A DNA stretch of 51,673 bases from contig JAIOAQ010000022.1 in NCBI GenBank assembly GCA_019873735.1, positions 1-51,673 on the forward strand, read 5' to 3'. Shown here one piece after another: positions 24,040 through 32,411 of this stretch. The position numbers were made by a program, and so were the translations under genes. This DNA comes from Chloroflexota bacterium (lineage in GTDB: Bacteria > Chloroflexota > Anaerolineae > Anaerolineales > Villigracilaceae). A model generated the notes under the pieces. That model saw only the letters and a list, made by a program, of their open reading frames with translations, made no database searches and was not told the DNA's origin. Positions within the stretch are counted from its first letter, which is position 1, and every line of letters begins with the position of its first letter.

Positions 24040-25257
24040 TTACCCTTTCACGCCAGAACTGGTGGCGCTCTCGACAAAGAAGCGTTGCGCCAGAATGTAG
24101 ATGATCATGGGCGGTAGGATGGCAATTGCCGCCCCTGCCATGACGAGATTGGCATTGTCGGCTGCCCGGCCGCGCAAAATGGAGAGCGCCAGGGTAAGCA
24201 CGTGATTGGCACGGTTGCCGGTATTGATGATGACCAGCGGCCAGAAGAACGAGTTCCAGGCGTATAGGAATGTAAAGGTGGCCAGGGTCGCCAAAGCCGG
24301 GACGCTGGCGGGGATGAAAATTGTCCACAGAATCTGCAGGCGTGAGGCGCCGTCAATCAGTGCTGCCTCTTCGATTTCTTTCGGGATGGTAATAAAAAAC
24401 TGACGCATCAGGAAGGTGCCGTAAGCCGTGAATATCCAGGGGATGATGAGCGATGCCAGTTTATCTACCCAGCCGATGAAGACCATTAACTGATATAACG
24501 GCGTGACCAGGACGACAAACGGAATCATGATGGTGCCAAGGTAAATCAGGAAGATCTGCTCGCGGCCGGGGAATCTCAAACGCGCCAGGGCATATCCTCC
24601 CAGCACCGATGTAACCAGTTGTCCTACCATGACCAGAATGGTCACCAGGGCGGTGTTGCTCAGGCTGCGGTCTAAGCCTTGAAGTTCGGTCACTTCTTTA
24701 TAGTTTTGGGGCCGGATGGTTAACTTTTCAACCGGCTCGCTCAGACGGACATTTTGGAACGCCTCCCTGGACGGTTCTTCCGGGTCCACAAAGCGTCCAA
24801 CGGCGGTTTGATTGGTCAGCACCATCGGGATTGTTTTGCCGTCTATGGGCACATCCCAAAGCGCTTCTTCCTTGCCGTTGAAGATAATGCTCTTTTGATT
24901 CTCTGCTCCGCCGCTGGGCTGTACCTTGCTGATTGGCACCGTATAGGTTATCTCTGGCCGATTAGGGTCGGCATAAACGCCGGCCTTGATATTGGTTTCA
25001 ACCAAAGCGTACGGTTTCTTTTCATCGCCTACACTGACGTAGTACAGCGGCTTCTCTCCCTCGTAACCGGCCACAACGGTTGTCACCTGTTCGCGCGGTA
25101 ATAAACGCGGCGGATAGCGGAAGGTGTCTTTTTGATACTTGAAGGAAGTGGAAAACATGAAGATGAAGGGGAATAGCATGATATAGGCAAACCCAATCAG
25201 GATTGCATAGGTTGCCAGATTCCCCAGTAGGGTAAGGAAGCGATACTTGGATCTCAT
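24040..25257 (-). CDS. Carbohydrate ABC transporter permease (MalG type) with large loop insertion
   Basis: This inner-membrane subunit of a sugar importer has the EAA loop EEAALIDGASRLQILWTIFI, which contacts the ATPase. The first helix lies at about 12-35 and the remaining five start near residue 205. Between them is an unusual hydrophilic segment of about 165 residues (containing YYVSVGDEKKPYALVETNIK) that typical MalG proteins lack and that would face outwards. The gene follows its partner permease by 13 bases. No ATPase gene is in the cluster, so a shared MsmX-type ATPase elsewhere is likely. Confidence 0.9.
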   Translation of the reverse strand: MRSKYRFLTLLGNLATYAILIGFAYIMLFPFIFMFSTSFKYQKDTFRYPPRLLPREQVTTVVAGYEGEKPLYYVSVGDEKKPYALVETNIKAGVYADPNRPEITYTVPISKVQPSGGAENQKSIIFNGKEEALWDVPIDGKTIPMVLTNQTAVGRFVDPEEPSREAFQNVRLSEPVEKLTIRPQNYKEVTELQGLDRSLSNTALVTILVMVGQLVTSVLGGYALARLRFPGREQIFLIYLGTIMIPFVVLVTPLYQLMVFIGWVDKLASLIIPWIFTAYGTFLMRQFFITIPKEIEEAALIDGASRLQILWTIFIPASVPALATLATFTFLYAWNSFFWPLVIINTGNRANHVLTLALSILRGRAADNANLVMAGAAIAILPPMIIYILAQRFFVESATSSGVKG

Positions 25258-25270
25258 GGTTGCCTGCCGT

Positions 25271-26935
25271 TTATGCGTATGTACCGCCGCGTTGTCGGCG
25301 GTATTGCAACAGAGTCACGCTAAAGATAACGACAAACAACACCCATGCAACTGCCGAGGCGTATCCCTGCTGGAAACGCTGGAAGCCCTTAACGTACAAA
25401 TACAGCACCAGCGAGATGGTAGAGTTGGCCGGACCTCCGGGCGGCTCGGTGTTGATCAGGACGTAAACCTGCTCAAAAAGTTGCAAGGCGTTGATAATGG
25501 CTGTGGTGACTACGAAGAAAGTAGTGGGGGCCAGGAGCGGGATGGTGATTTTGGTGAATTGCGCCCATTTGCTGGCGCCATCTACCGTGGCGGCCTCGTA
25601 GATTTCCTTTGAGATGTTCTGCATGCCGGCAAGAAATAGTACGGTATCAAAGCCTATCCATTGCCATGCAGACATGATGACTACGGCCAGCAGTGCCGTG
25701 CGTGTATCTGAAAGCCAGCGGATTTGGGGGTCTGCAATGGCAAACCCAAAAATGTTGTTAATAAAATTAATCACGCTTACAATCGAGTAGTTGATATAGC
25801 CAACGGCGGCGTTATACAACCACTGCCAGATGAGCGCTACGCCAACTACCGCCGCTACGCTGGGCAAAAAGTAGATGGCCCGGAAAAACTTCATCCCTGG
25901 CAGTTTGCTGTTGAGAAGGTTGGCCAATAACAATGCCGGGATGACGCTCAGCGGAACCGCCAGCAAGCAGAACACGACGGTGTTCCGCAGGGCAATCCAG
26001 AAGAGTTTGTCCTGTGCGCCGATGATGAAACCGCGGCCGAACAAGGTGATGCGGGTTAGTTCATCGTAAATCTTGGTATTCAGCACCTCGGTCGCCGGCT
26101 GAGCCGGACTCGAGAGAGGCGCAATGGTTAAGTTAAGCAGTGAAATGTAGTTTTTTAGCCCCACCCAATCGCTCACCTTTGTGGTGGCGTCGTAGTTGGT
26201 GAAACTAAAGTAAAACGAAAGCAAGAGAGGAGCGGCGAAGAAGAGCAGGAATCCCAATAAATTTGGGGATAAAAACAGCAAACCGTTGAGCATCTCTTCG
26301 TGGGCATTGTTGGCCTTCAGCGCGTTGGCGCTGTCTTTGCGCCAGAGGACCCAGACCATCACGCCAAACAAGATGGCTCCTGCGGTCAGCAAATAAGGTG
26401 GGAGGCTGTTATAACGTTTGATCAGTGCGAGCAGGCCGGGGAGGGTGCGAATGGCCAGGAGAAAGAGCAGCCCAAAGATGCCCATGATGATTTTGCCTGC
26501 CCGGCGGAAGGCTTGTTGCCGCTTGGGGAAGTTTTCGTATCGGTCGCCAAAGGCGCTGACAAGATAGCCGGCAAAGATGCCGCCCAGGTAAGGGATTCCG
26601 CGCGGAAAGGTTTCTGCCAGGGCATCAATGCCGAGAAAAACGCCCAGGACATGCAAGGTTCCCAGGAAGCAAAAGAGAAAACCAAGATAATTGATGACCA
26701 ATGAAATGACCCGGCCGCGGTGTTCGCCGCGCCGGATGAAAATGGCGGCCAGTGTGCTGGCGAGTCCGCCGGTTAGCATGACGATGGTAAGTAACAGACG
26801 CAGCCAGACGGCCATCTTGCCGGCTTGCCAGAGCGGGACAATCCCGCCCAACAATCCTATGGTCAAGGCAATGTGCCATACAAATGCGAGGCGCAGCAAG
26901 AAATGGGTGCGGTTATCAATTTCGGGTTTGGCCAT
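25271..26935 (-). CDS. Carbohydrate ABC transporter permease (MalF type) with N-terminal extension
   Basis: The C-terminal 320 residues are a typical MalF-type permease, starting at EEMLNGLLFLSPNLLGFLLF. The EAA loop is KEIYEAATVDGASKWAQFTK. Before it are about 230 residues with around six extra hydrophobic helices, an extension of unknown role. I chose ATG at 26,935 because AGGAGG lies 5 bases upstream of it; the open frame begins earlier at 26,980. The solute-binding gene lies upstream across a strong hairpin. Confidence 0.92.
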   Translation of the reverse strand: MAKPEIDNRTHFLLRLAFVWHIALTIGLLGGIVPLWQAGKMAVWLRLLLTIVMLTGGLASTLAAIFIRRGEHRGRVISLVINYLGFLFCFLGTLHVLGVFLGIDALAETFPRGIPYLGGIFAGYLVSAFGDRYENFPKRQQAFRRAGKIIMGIFGLLFLLAIRTLPGLLALIKRYNSLPPYLLTAGAILFGVMVWVLWRKDSANALKANNAHEEMLNGLLFLSPNLLGFLLFFAAPLLLSFYFSFTNYDATTKVSDWVGLKNYISLLNLTIAPLSSPAQPATEVLNTKIYDELTRITLFGRGFIIGAQDKLFWIALRNTVVFCLLAVPLSVIPALLLANLLNSKLPGMKFFRAIYFLPSVAAVVGVALIWQWLYNAAVGYINYSIVSVINFINNIFGFAIADPQIRWLSDTRTALLAVVIMSAWQWIGFDTVLFLAGMQNISKEIYEAATVDGASKWAQFTKITIPLLAPTTFFVVTTAIINALQLFEQVYVLINTEPPGGPANSTISLVLYLYVKGFQRFQQGYASAVAWVLFVVIFSVTLLQYRRQRGGTYA

Positions 26936-26967
26936 GAAGCCTCCTGAAAACCGGTGCCGGGAAAATG

Positions 26968-26993
26968 GGGCGGACGGCACGCGCCGTCCGCCC
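26968..26993 (-). terminator. Intra-operon hairpin after the solute-binding protein gene
   Basis: GGGCGGACGGC at 26,968-26,978 pairs perfectly with GCCGTCCGCCC at 26,983-26,993 around a 4-base loop, with no T run. It lies between the binding-protein gene and its permeases. Such hairpins often stabilise the upstream message so that the binding protein is made in excess. Confidence 0.7.
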
Positions 26994-27009
26994 GGTAGTG
27001 GAACAGATT

Positions 27010-28395
27010 TTACTTGAACGCTTTGTTGGCCTCGGCGCAGATGCTGGCCTTGAATTCGTCAATGGTGGTCTTGCCGGTCATGAGAGAAGCAATGGCCGGG
27101 TCCATCACAGCCACAAATTCGGGCCAACTTCCAGCCCACAATGGACCTTCGGCGGTGGGCATGTCCATCAACCCGTTGATGAAGGCCTGATTGTTGTCGG
27201 GAGGTGTGAAGGTCAGGAAGGCATTGATGGCTTCGTCGCTGACGCGGCTGGGGATGTTGGTGCCCAGTTCAGAGATCATGCCCTGGGTTTCGGCTGTGGT
27301 CAGTTCTTGCAGCAGTTTCCAGGCTTCTTCGGGGTGCTGGGTGTTGGCGTTGATAACATAGGCGCCCCAGAACAGCCAGTTGCCCATGTGGCCCGAGGGA
27401 CCCTTGGGCAGTTCAACAGCATCCCAGTTGAAATTGGCGTTCGCGCGTACGCCGGGGGTGGCCCAGCGGCCATTCTGGAACATGGCCACGCGTCCGGCCA
27501 TGAAGGGCGGCTCGCTGTCTTCGCCATAGGGGACGGCAACCGGATTGTCGCCCACATACAGGTCGCGCTGGAAGGCCAGACCGGCAATTGAGCCTTCAGA
27601 ATCCAGGCCGCAGGCGGTGCGATCGGCGTTGTAGAAGCCGCCGCCGGCAGCGTTCATCCAGACGCCGTAGGGGCCCCACCAGGCATTGGCGCCATAGCCA
27701 TAAACATCCGGCCCAAGGGCGCGGACTTTGGTGGCGACGTCCTTGAAGGCTTCCCAGTCCCATTTGCCCTCGGCGGCCAGTTGACGCGGATCGGGCGCGC
27801 CGGCTTCGTTGATCAGGTCAAGGTTCAGGTAGAGAACGAAGGTGGACACATCGCGGGGCAGGCCCCACAGGGCGCCGCTGTTGGCGCCTTCGGCACCGGT
27901 TTCCAGGTTGTGAGTCAGGTGGGCCATCGGAGCCGGATAGAAGTCGTCTACGCTGAAGCCTTCGGTGGCGGCGGCCAGGTCATTCAGGTTCAAAATCAGG
28001 CCGCGCGAGGCAAAGTCGGCGATATCGGTGCCGGGAATCCAGAAGACATCGGGGGCGGTTCCGGCTGCGATTTCGGTCTTGAGCACGTCTTGATAAGAAG
28101 ACGACTCGCTGCCACCCGGTTCATAAACCAGTTTGATGCCTTCCAGTTTCGCGTCGATCGCGTCGCTGGCTTTTTGATAAACGTCAATTTCGGCCTGATT
28201 ATCGGGGCGGGTGCGCCAGCGGATGGTGATTTCTTCGGCCGGGGCGGGGGCCGGTGCTTCTGTGGCTGCCGCGGGGGCTTCTGTGGCGGCAGGTTCTTCA
28301 ACCGGGGCGGGCGCTTCTTTGGGGCCGCAGGCGGTCAGAAGCAGTGTGGCGGCCAAGAGCAGGGACAATGCTGTCCAAATCGATTTGCGTAACAT
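27010..28395 (-). CDS. Extracellular sugar-binding lipoprotein of ABC importer
   Basis: This family 1-type solute-binding protein has 461 residues from ATG at 28,395 (site GGAG about 10 bases upstream). The signal peptide MLRKSIWTALSLLLA is followed by lipobox LTAC, with Cys 23 the likely lipidated residue. Next comes a Pro/Ala/Glu/Thr-rich linker, then the binding fold starting near EITIRWRTRPDN. Motifs such as GTAPDVFWIPGTDIADFA and the Trp-rich NWLFWGAYVINANTQHPEEA fit sugar binders. The protein would be matured by Lgt and LspA, both encoded in this window. The substrate cannot be named. Confidence 0.93.
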   Translation of the reverse strand: MLRKSIWTALSLLLAATLLLTACGPKEAPAPVEEPAATEAPAAATEAPAPAPAEEITIRWRTRPDNQAEIDVYQKASDAIDAKLEGIKLVYEPGGSESSSYQDVLKTEIAAGTAPDVFWIPGTDIADFASRGLILNLNDLAAATEGFSVDDFYPAPMAHLTHNLETGAEGANSGALWGLPRDVSTFVLYLNLDLINEAGAPDPRQLAAEGKWDWEAFKDVATKVRALGPDVYGYGANAWWGPYGVWMNAAGGGFYNADRTACGLDSEGSIAGLAFQRDLYVGDNPVAVPYGEDSEPPFMAGRVAMFQNGRWATPGVRANANFNWDAVELPKGPSGHMGNWLFWGAYVINANTQHPEEAWKLLQELTTAETQGMISELGTNIPSRVSDEAINAFLTFTPPDNNQAFINGLMDMPTAEGPLWAGSWPEFVAVMDPAIASLMTGKTTIDEFKASICAEANKAFK

Positions 28396-28472
28396 AATTG
28401 GGGATCTCCTTATCCTCTTGTAATCTGGTGGAAAAAACATTTAAGGGGATTGATGCGGGTGTTGTTGCAGGC

Positions 28473-28484
28473 GATCACCTCCTT
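28473..28484 (-). promoter_or_regulatory. Perfect anti-SD complement without a nearby start codon
   Basis: On the minus strand AAGGAGGTGATC, complementary to the 3' end of 16S rRNA, lies about 78 bases upstream of the binding-protein ATG and 23 bases after the lacI stop. No ATG, GTG or TTG at a workable distance opens a gene after it. It could be a ribosome standby site or the trace of a lost small gene. Confidence 0.4.
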
Positions 28485-28506
28485 TCGAATAAATGGGGTG
28501 AAATAA

Positions 28507-29520
28507 TCAATTTCGACATTTGGCAGTTGAGCCGCGTACAACCAGTTCGGCGGCAATCTGCACGTGAGGCCGCTCTTTCGTCGGCTGTTCTATGCCCTGA
28601 ATGAGCAGGCGCGCTGCCTCAACACCAATCGCAAGCATATCTTGCCGCATGGTTGTCAGGGGCGGGGCAAAATAGGATGCAAGCGGCATGTCGTCAAAGC
28701 CGATGACAGAGACGTCTTGGGGAACGTGCAAGCCGGCTTCTTGCAGGGCATGAATAGCGCCAACTGCCATGCGGTCGTTTTGAGCAAAAAGGGCCGTGAA
28801 AGATGCGCCGCTATCCAGCCAGCGACGGATGGCGTTATACCCCGAAGTAGCCGACCAATCTCCTTCGAGAATCAGGTCCGGGTCTGGGTTAAGGCCCGCT
28901 TCCTGCAATGCGGATTCGTAACCGGCCTGGCGGTCGCGGGAGCAGTCCTCTGCCAGCGGGCCGGTCAGGAGCGCGATGCGGCGATGGCCCAGCTCCAGCA
29001 GGTGTTGGGTGGCGATACGGCCTGCGCCTTTGTCGTCCAGTGTCACCGAACGGATGGCGCCGCCGCGCGGCCGAGAGCCGACAAAAACAAGCGGCACGTT
29101 GGTTGGAACATGCTGGTAGCGCGCGTCGATATAGGGGTTGATGACGATCAAGCCCTCGGTGCGGCGGCTGGCAACCAATTCGTCCACCAGGTTGGCGAAG
29201 GTGCTTTCTTCGGGGGCAGAAGCAGAGATCAGGTAATACCCATGGCGATAGGCTTCGCCGGTGGCGCCTTCGATGATGCTGGCCAAGGTGTAGTCTGTCA
29301 GGTTGGGGGAGAGGCAGGCAAGGGTGTGGGCGCGTCCAAGCGCCATTTCGCGCGCCAACGCATTCGGGCGGTAATCCAGTTCGGCAATGGCCTGCTCAAC
29401 TTTTTGCCGCGTTTCCGGGCTGACGCGTTCAACACCGTTGATGACGCGCGAAACCGTCTGGTGGGAAACCCCTGCGCGGGCGGCAACATCTCGAATGGTG
29501 GCTTTAGAAGTCTTAGGCAT
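28507..29520 (-). CDS. LacI-family transcriptional regulator
   Basis: The 337-residue protein has the LacI helix-turn-helix ATIRDVAARAGVSHQTVSRV followed by hinge NALAREMALGR. A periplasmic-binding-like effector domain then runs to the end (GLIVINPYID, RRIALLTGPLAED, SVIGFDDMPLASYF). I chose ATG at 29,520 because the DNA-binding domain begins at once; the upstream open frame is not coding. It heads the importer cluster on the same strand. Two abutting palindromes lie between its promoter and start, so it probably represses itself and the cluster until a sugar is bound. Confidence 0.93.
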   Translation of the reverse strand: MPKTSKATIRDVAARAGVSHQTVSRVINGVERVSPETRQKVEQAIAELDYRPNALAREMALGRAHTLACLSPNLTDYTLASIIEGATGEAYRHGYYLISASAPEESTFANLVDELVASRRTEGLIVINPYIDARYQHVPTNVPLVFVGSRPRGGAIRSVTLDDKGAGRIATQHLLELGHRRIALLTGPLAEDCSRDRQAGYESALQEAGLNPDPDLILEGDWSATSGYNAIRRWLDSGASFTALFAQNDRMAVGAIHALQEAGLHVPQDVSVIGFDDMPLASYFAPPLTTMRQDMLAIGVEAARLLIQGIEQPTKERPHVQIAAELVVRGSTAKCRN

Positions 29521-29537
29521 GTCGGTCCTATCGGCGT

Positions 29538-29561
29538 GTGACCGGTCACGTGACCGGTCAC
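29538..29561 (-). promoter_or_regulatory. Tandem LacI-type operators
   Basis: Two copies of the perfect 12-base palindrome GTGACCGGTCAC lie directly back to back (29,538-29,549 and 29,550-29,561). The central CG is typical of LacI-family operators. They start at the base next to the predicted -10 box of lacI and cover the likely transcription start. Confidence 0.8.
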
Positions 29562-29591
29562 ATTGTAGCATATTTTTGAGGCGCGTTTCAA
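29562..29591 (-). promoter_or_regulatory. Predicted lacI promoter
   Basis: On the minus strand TTGAAA (29,586-29,591) is the -35 and TACAAT (29,562-29,567) the -10, with an 18-base spacer. The operators follow directly, so bound repressor would block initiation. Confidence 0.65.
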
Positions 29592-29630
29592 TATGACAAA
29601 AGTCACTTCCTTGTTTTTTTGCACTGGTAA

Positions 29631-29655
29631 AACCTGCGGGAGGGCAGGCGGTTAC
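29631..29655 (+). repeat. Solo end of the MITE-like repeat (copy E)
   Basis: AACCTGCGGGAGGG at 29,631-29,644 is identical to the right inner inverted repeat of the complete copy at 46,360-46,373. It is followed by GCGGTTAC, like that copy's outer end. No left arm is present. It lies in the divergent gap upstream of the tRNA nucleotidyltransferase gene. Confidence 0.5.
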
Positions 29656-29736
29656 GATGCGCGCCCAAAATGTTCCATGCGATTCCTTTATCCGTCTTCC
29701 ACTGTGCAAATGGCAAAATTCATTTACAATATTCCT

Positions 29737-32343
29737 ATGGATGTCATCCTGACACACGAGCAAGCCGATTTTGACGCCCTGGCTTCCCTTTTTGGCGCTT
29801 ATCTGCTGGACGAAAAGGCCCTGCCGGTTTTGCCGCGGCGCATGAATCGCAATCTGCGCGCCTTTCTGACGCTTTATGGGGCAGAGTTCCCCTTTGTTGA
29901 CCCGCGCGATCTGCCCCAGAAGAGCATCGAACGGGTGACGCTGGTAGATACGCAGTCGCTGGTTACACTCAAAGGTATGGGGGATACGACAGAGGTCCAC
30001 GTCATTGATCACCATCCGCGCCGCGCCGGTCTGCCCGATACCTGGCAATTTACCTATGCGCCAACCGGCGCGACCACGACGGTGTTGGTAGAAGCCATGC
30101 AGGCCCACAACGGGCACCTGAGCATGATTCAAGCGACTCTGTTGCTGCTTGGCATTTATGAAGATACCGGGGCGCTTACCTATGCCAGTACCACCTCGCG
30201 CGATGTGCGTGCTGCGGCCTATCTGTTGGAGTTGGGGGCCAGCCTGCAAATCGCGGTTGATTTTCTCAACCCGCCGCTTTCTCCTGACCAGCGGCAGATT
30301 TACGAAAAACTGGCGTCTTCGGCCGAGACCTATGAGATTGCCGGGCGGCGCATTGTGATTGCCTGTGCCGATGCCACCGGCCTGAGCGAAGAAATTTCTA
30401 CGCTGGCGCACAAATTGCGCGATTTGCTCGATCCTGATGCTCTTTTTGTGCTTGTGCGTACCGATGATGGTGTGCGGTTGGTGGCGCGTTCGACGACTGA
30501 CCAGATTGACGTGGCTGCGATAGCCGCTCAATTTGGCGGCGGTGGACATGATCGGGCCGCGGCTGCCCTTCTCCGCCCGGATAAAGAACCGTCAGATGAC
30601 CTTCTGATGGAGACGCGCGCTCGTTTGCTTGAGATTCTGCCGCGCTTTGTCCGTCCGCTTGTCACAGTCGCCCAGATTATGTCGAACAAACCGCGCTTGC
30701 TCGACCCTGAAACCCCGGCTCAAGAAGTGGCCCGCTTGATGCAGCGTTATGGCTATGAGGGTTTCCCGGTGGTCAAAGACGGGCGTGTTTTAGGCCTGCT
30801 CACCCGCCGGGCGGTGGACCGCGCTCTGGCGCACAAACTCAATTTAACGGCTGCCAGCCTGATGGAGGCCGGCAGCGTAACAGTCCGGCCTGAAGATTCG
30901 CTCGAAACCCTTCAGGCGCGCATGACAGACAGCGGTTGGGGTCAGATTCCGGTGGTAGATGAATCGGGCGCCGTGATCGGGATTGTCACTCGCACCGACT
31001 TGCTCAAGACGCTCTCGCCTGGCAAGCATCGTCCAAGCCGCCGCAGTCTGGCCTCCAAACTGGAAGGCGCCCTGCCTCCCGAACGTCTGGCGCTCACGCG
31101 CCTGGTGGCTGCCGAGGCCGAGGCGCAGGGACTGGCCGTGTATGTGGTTGGCGGCTTTGTACGCGACCTGCTCCTCGGGCGCCCCAGCCTGGACTTTGAT
31201 ATCGTCGTTGAGGGTGATGCCATTCTCCTGGCGCGTGCCCTCTCTGCAAAACATGGCGGGCGCTTTACCTCGCACACCCGCTTTGGCACGGCCAAGTGGT
31301 TCTTGCCTGCGGACCTGATTGACTCGCAATCGTCCAATCTGCCGGCTTTTGTGGACCTGATTTCTGCCCGGCAGGAGTATTATGAGCGTCCCACAGCCTT
31401 GCCAACCGTGGAGCGCGGTTCGATCAAACTGGATTTACATCGCCGCGATTTCACCATCAACACCCTGGCCCTGCGTTTGGATGGACGTCACTTTGGCGAA
31501 CTCTATGACTACTGGGGCGGCCTGGCCGACCTGGAGCGCGGCCTGGTGCGCGTCCTGCATTCGCTGTCATTTGTGGACGATCCAACGCGCATGATTCGCG
31601 CTGTGCGTTTTGAACAGCGTTTCGGCTTCCAAATTGAAGACCGCACCCTGCAATTGATGGACGAAGCCCGTCCCTTGCTTGACCGCCTGACAAGCGAGCG
31701 CATTCGCCATGAATTTGACCTGATTCTGGACGAACCCAATGCGCCTGCTATGCTCTCCCGCCTGTCTGACTTGCACTTGCTTGCCGCATTGAAGCCGAAC
31801 CTGCCCTGGAACGCGACGATTCGCGCCCGGCTGGAAAAACATCTCTCAGATTCCATCCCGAACGAATGGCTCGGTTCTGGCTGGACTTTGGGCGGGCTGC
31901 CGTCACGACGCGCGTTGGGCTACCTCCTGTGGCTGTTGGACCAGCCCCTGGCGGCTCTGAATCCTGTTATCAACCGCCTGCGTCTGACCGCGCCGCTGGC
32001 GCGTGCCCTGCGCCTGGCTTCCATCCTGTGGGCGGACCTGCCCTCTCTGGCCGGTGCCCCGCCTTCTACCTGGGTGGGCCGGCTGGATGGTATTCCTCTG
32101 CCGGCAGTGTATGCTGTCTATTGTGCCGCAGAAGGGGAGGCCAGAACCAACCTTGAGAAATATGCCCGTACTTGGCGGCATGTCCAACCGCGTACAGACG
32201 GTCATGTCCTTCAATCGCTTGGTCTGCCTCCCGGCCCCGCCTATCAGAATCTCCTGCGCCGTCTGCTTTATGCCCGCCTGGACGGCGAAGTGGTGAGCGA
32301 TGCAGATGAAGAGGCTTTGCTCAAGCGCTTGCTTTCAGAGTAG
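29737..32343 (+). CDS. DHH-CBS-tRNA nucleotidyltransferase fusion (CCA- or A-adding)
   Basis: Three modules are visible. Residues 1-310 are a DHH/DHHA1 phosphoesterase (HEQADFDALAS, DTQSLV, VIDHHPRR, and GGGGHDRAAA of DHHA1). About 310-430 is a pair of CBS domains. From about 445 there is a class II nucleotidyltransferase with VVGGFVRDLLLG, the metal site DFDIVVEGDA, and RRDFTINTLALRL. Such fusions add CCA or its terminal A to tRNA 3' ends; the DHH part may act as an exonuclease. I chose ATG at 29,737 because the DHH motif begins within ten residues. TACAAT at 29,725-29,730 would make the message nearly leaderless. The tRNA-Leu in this window lacks an encoded CCA, so such activity is needed. 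Confidence 0.9.
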   Translation: MDVILTHEQADFDALASLFGAYLLDEKALPVLPRRMNRNLRAFLTLYGAEFPFVDPRDLPQKSIERVTLVDTQSLVTLKGMGDTTEVHVIDHHPRRAGLPDTWQFTYAPTGATTTVLVEAMQAHNGHLSMIQATLLLLGIYEDTGALTYASTTSRDVRAAAYLLELGASLQIAVDFLNPPLSPDQRQIYEKLASSAETYEIAGRRIVIACADATGLSEEISTLAHKLRDLLDPDALFVLVRTDDGVRLVARSTTDQIDVAAIAAQFGGGGHDRAAAALLRPDKEPSDDLLMETRARLLEILPRFVRPLVTVAQIMSNKPRLLDPETPAQEVARLMQRYGYEGFPVVKDGRVLGLLTRRAVDRALAHKLNLTAASLMEAGSVTVRPEDSLETLQARMTDSGWGQIPVVDESGAVIGIVTRTDLLKTLSPGKHRPSRRSLASKLEGALPPERLALTRLVAAEAEAQGLAVYVVGGFVRDLLLGRPSLDFDIVVEGDAILLARALSAKHGGRFTSHTRFGTAKWFLPADLIDSQSSNLPAFVDLISARQEYYERPTALPTVERGSIKLDLHRRDFTINTLALRLDGRHFGELYDYWGGLADLERGLVRVLHSLSFVDDPTRMIRAVRFEQRFGFQIEDRTLQLMDEARPLLDRLTSERIRHEFDLILDEPNAPAMLSRLSDLHLLAALKPNLPWNATIRARLEKHLSDSIPNEWLGSGWTLGGLPSRRALGYLLWLLDQPLAALNPVINRLRLTAPLARALRLASILWADLPSLAGAPPSTWVGRLDGIPLPAVYAVYCAAEGEARTNLEKYARTWRHVQPRTDGHVLQSLGLPPGPAYQNLLRRLLYARLDGEVVSDADEEALLKRLLSE

Positions 32344-32411
32344 GCGGCTGTCATTTGGAAGCGGCGGCAGTCAAGATGATCCCAAAACAAAAGCCAGATG
32401 GATGGTGAAGC

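Noticed and set aside
27781..28392. 203-codon plus-strand frame opposite the sugar-binding protein.
   Set aside because: It is a Gly-rich shadow of the Ala/Pro/Glu linker and binding domain; no start signal.
29521..30549. Upstream extension of the lacI frame to 680 codons.
   Set aside because: The extension runs through the operators, the promoter and the start of the divergent nucleotidyltransferase gene. The HTH domain begins at 29,520.
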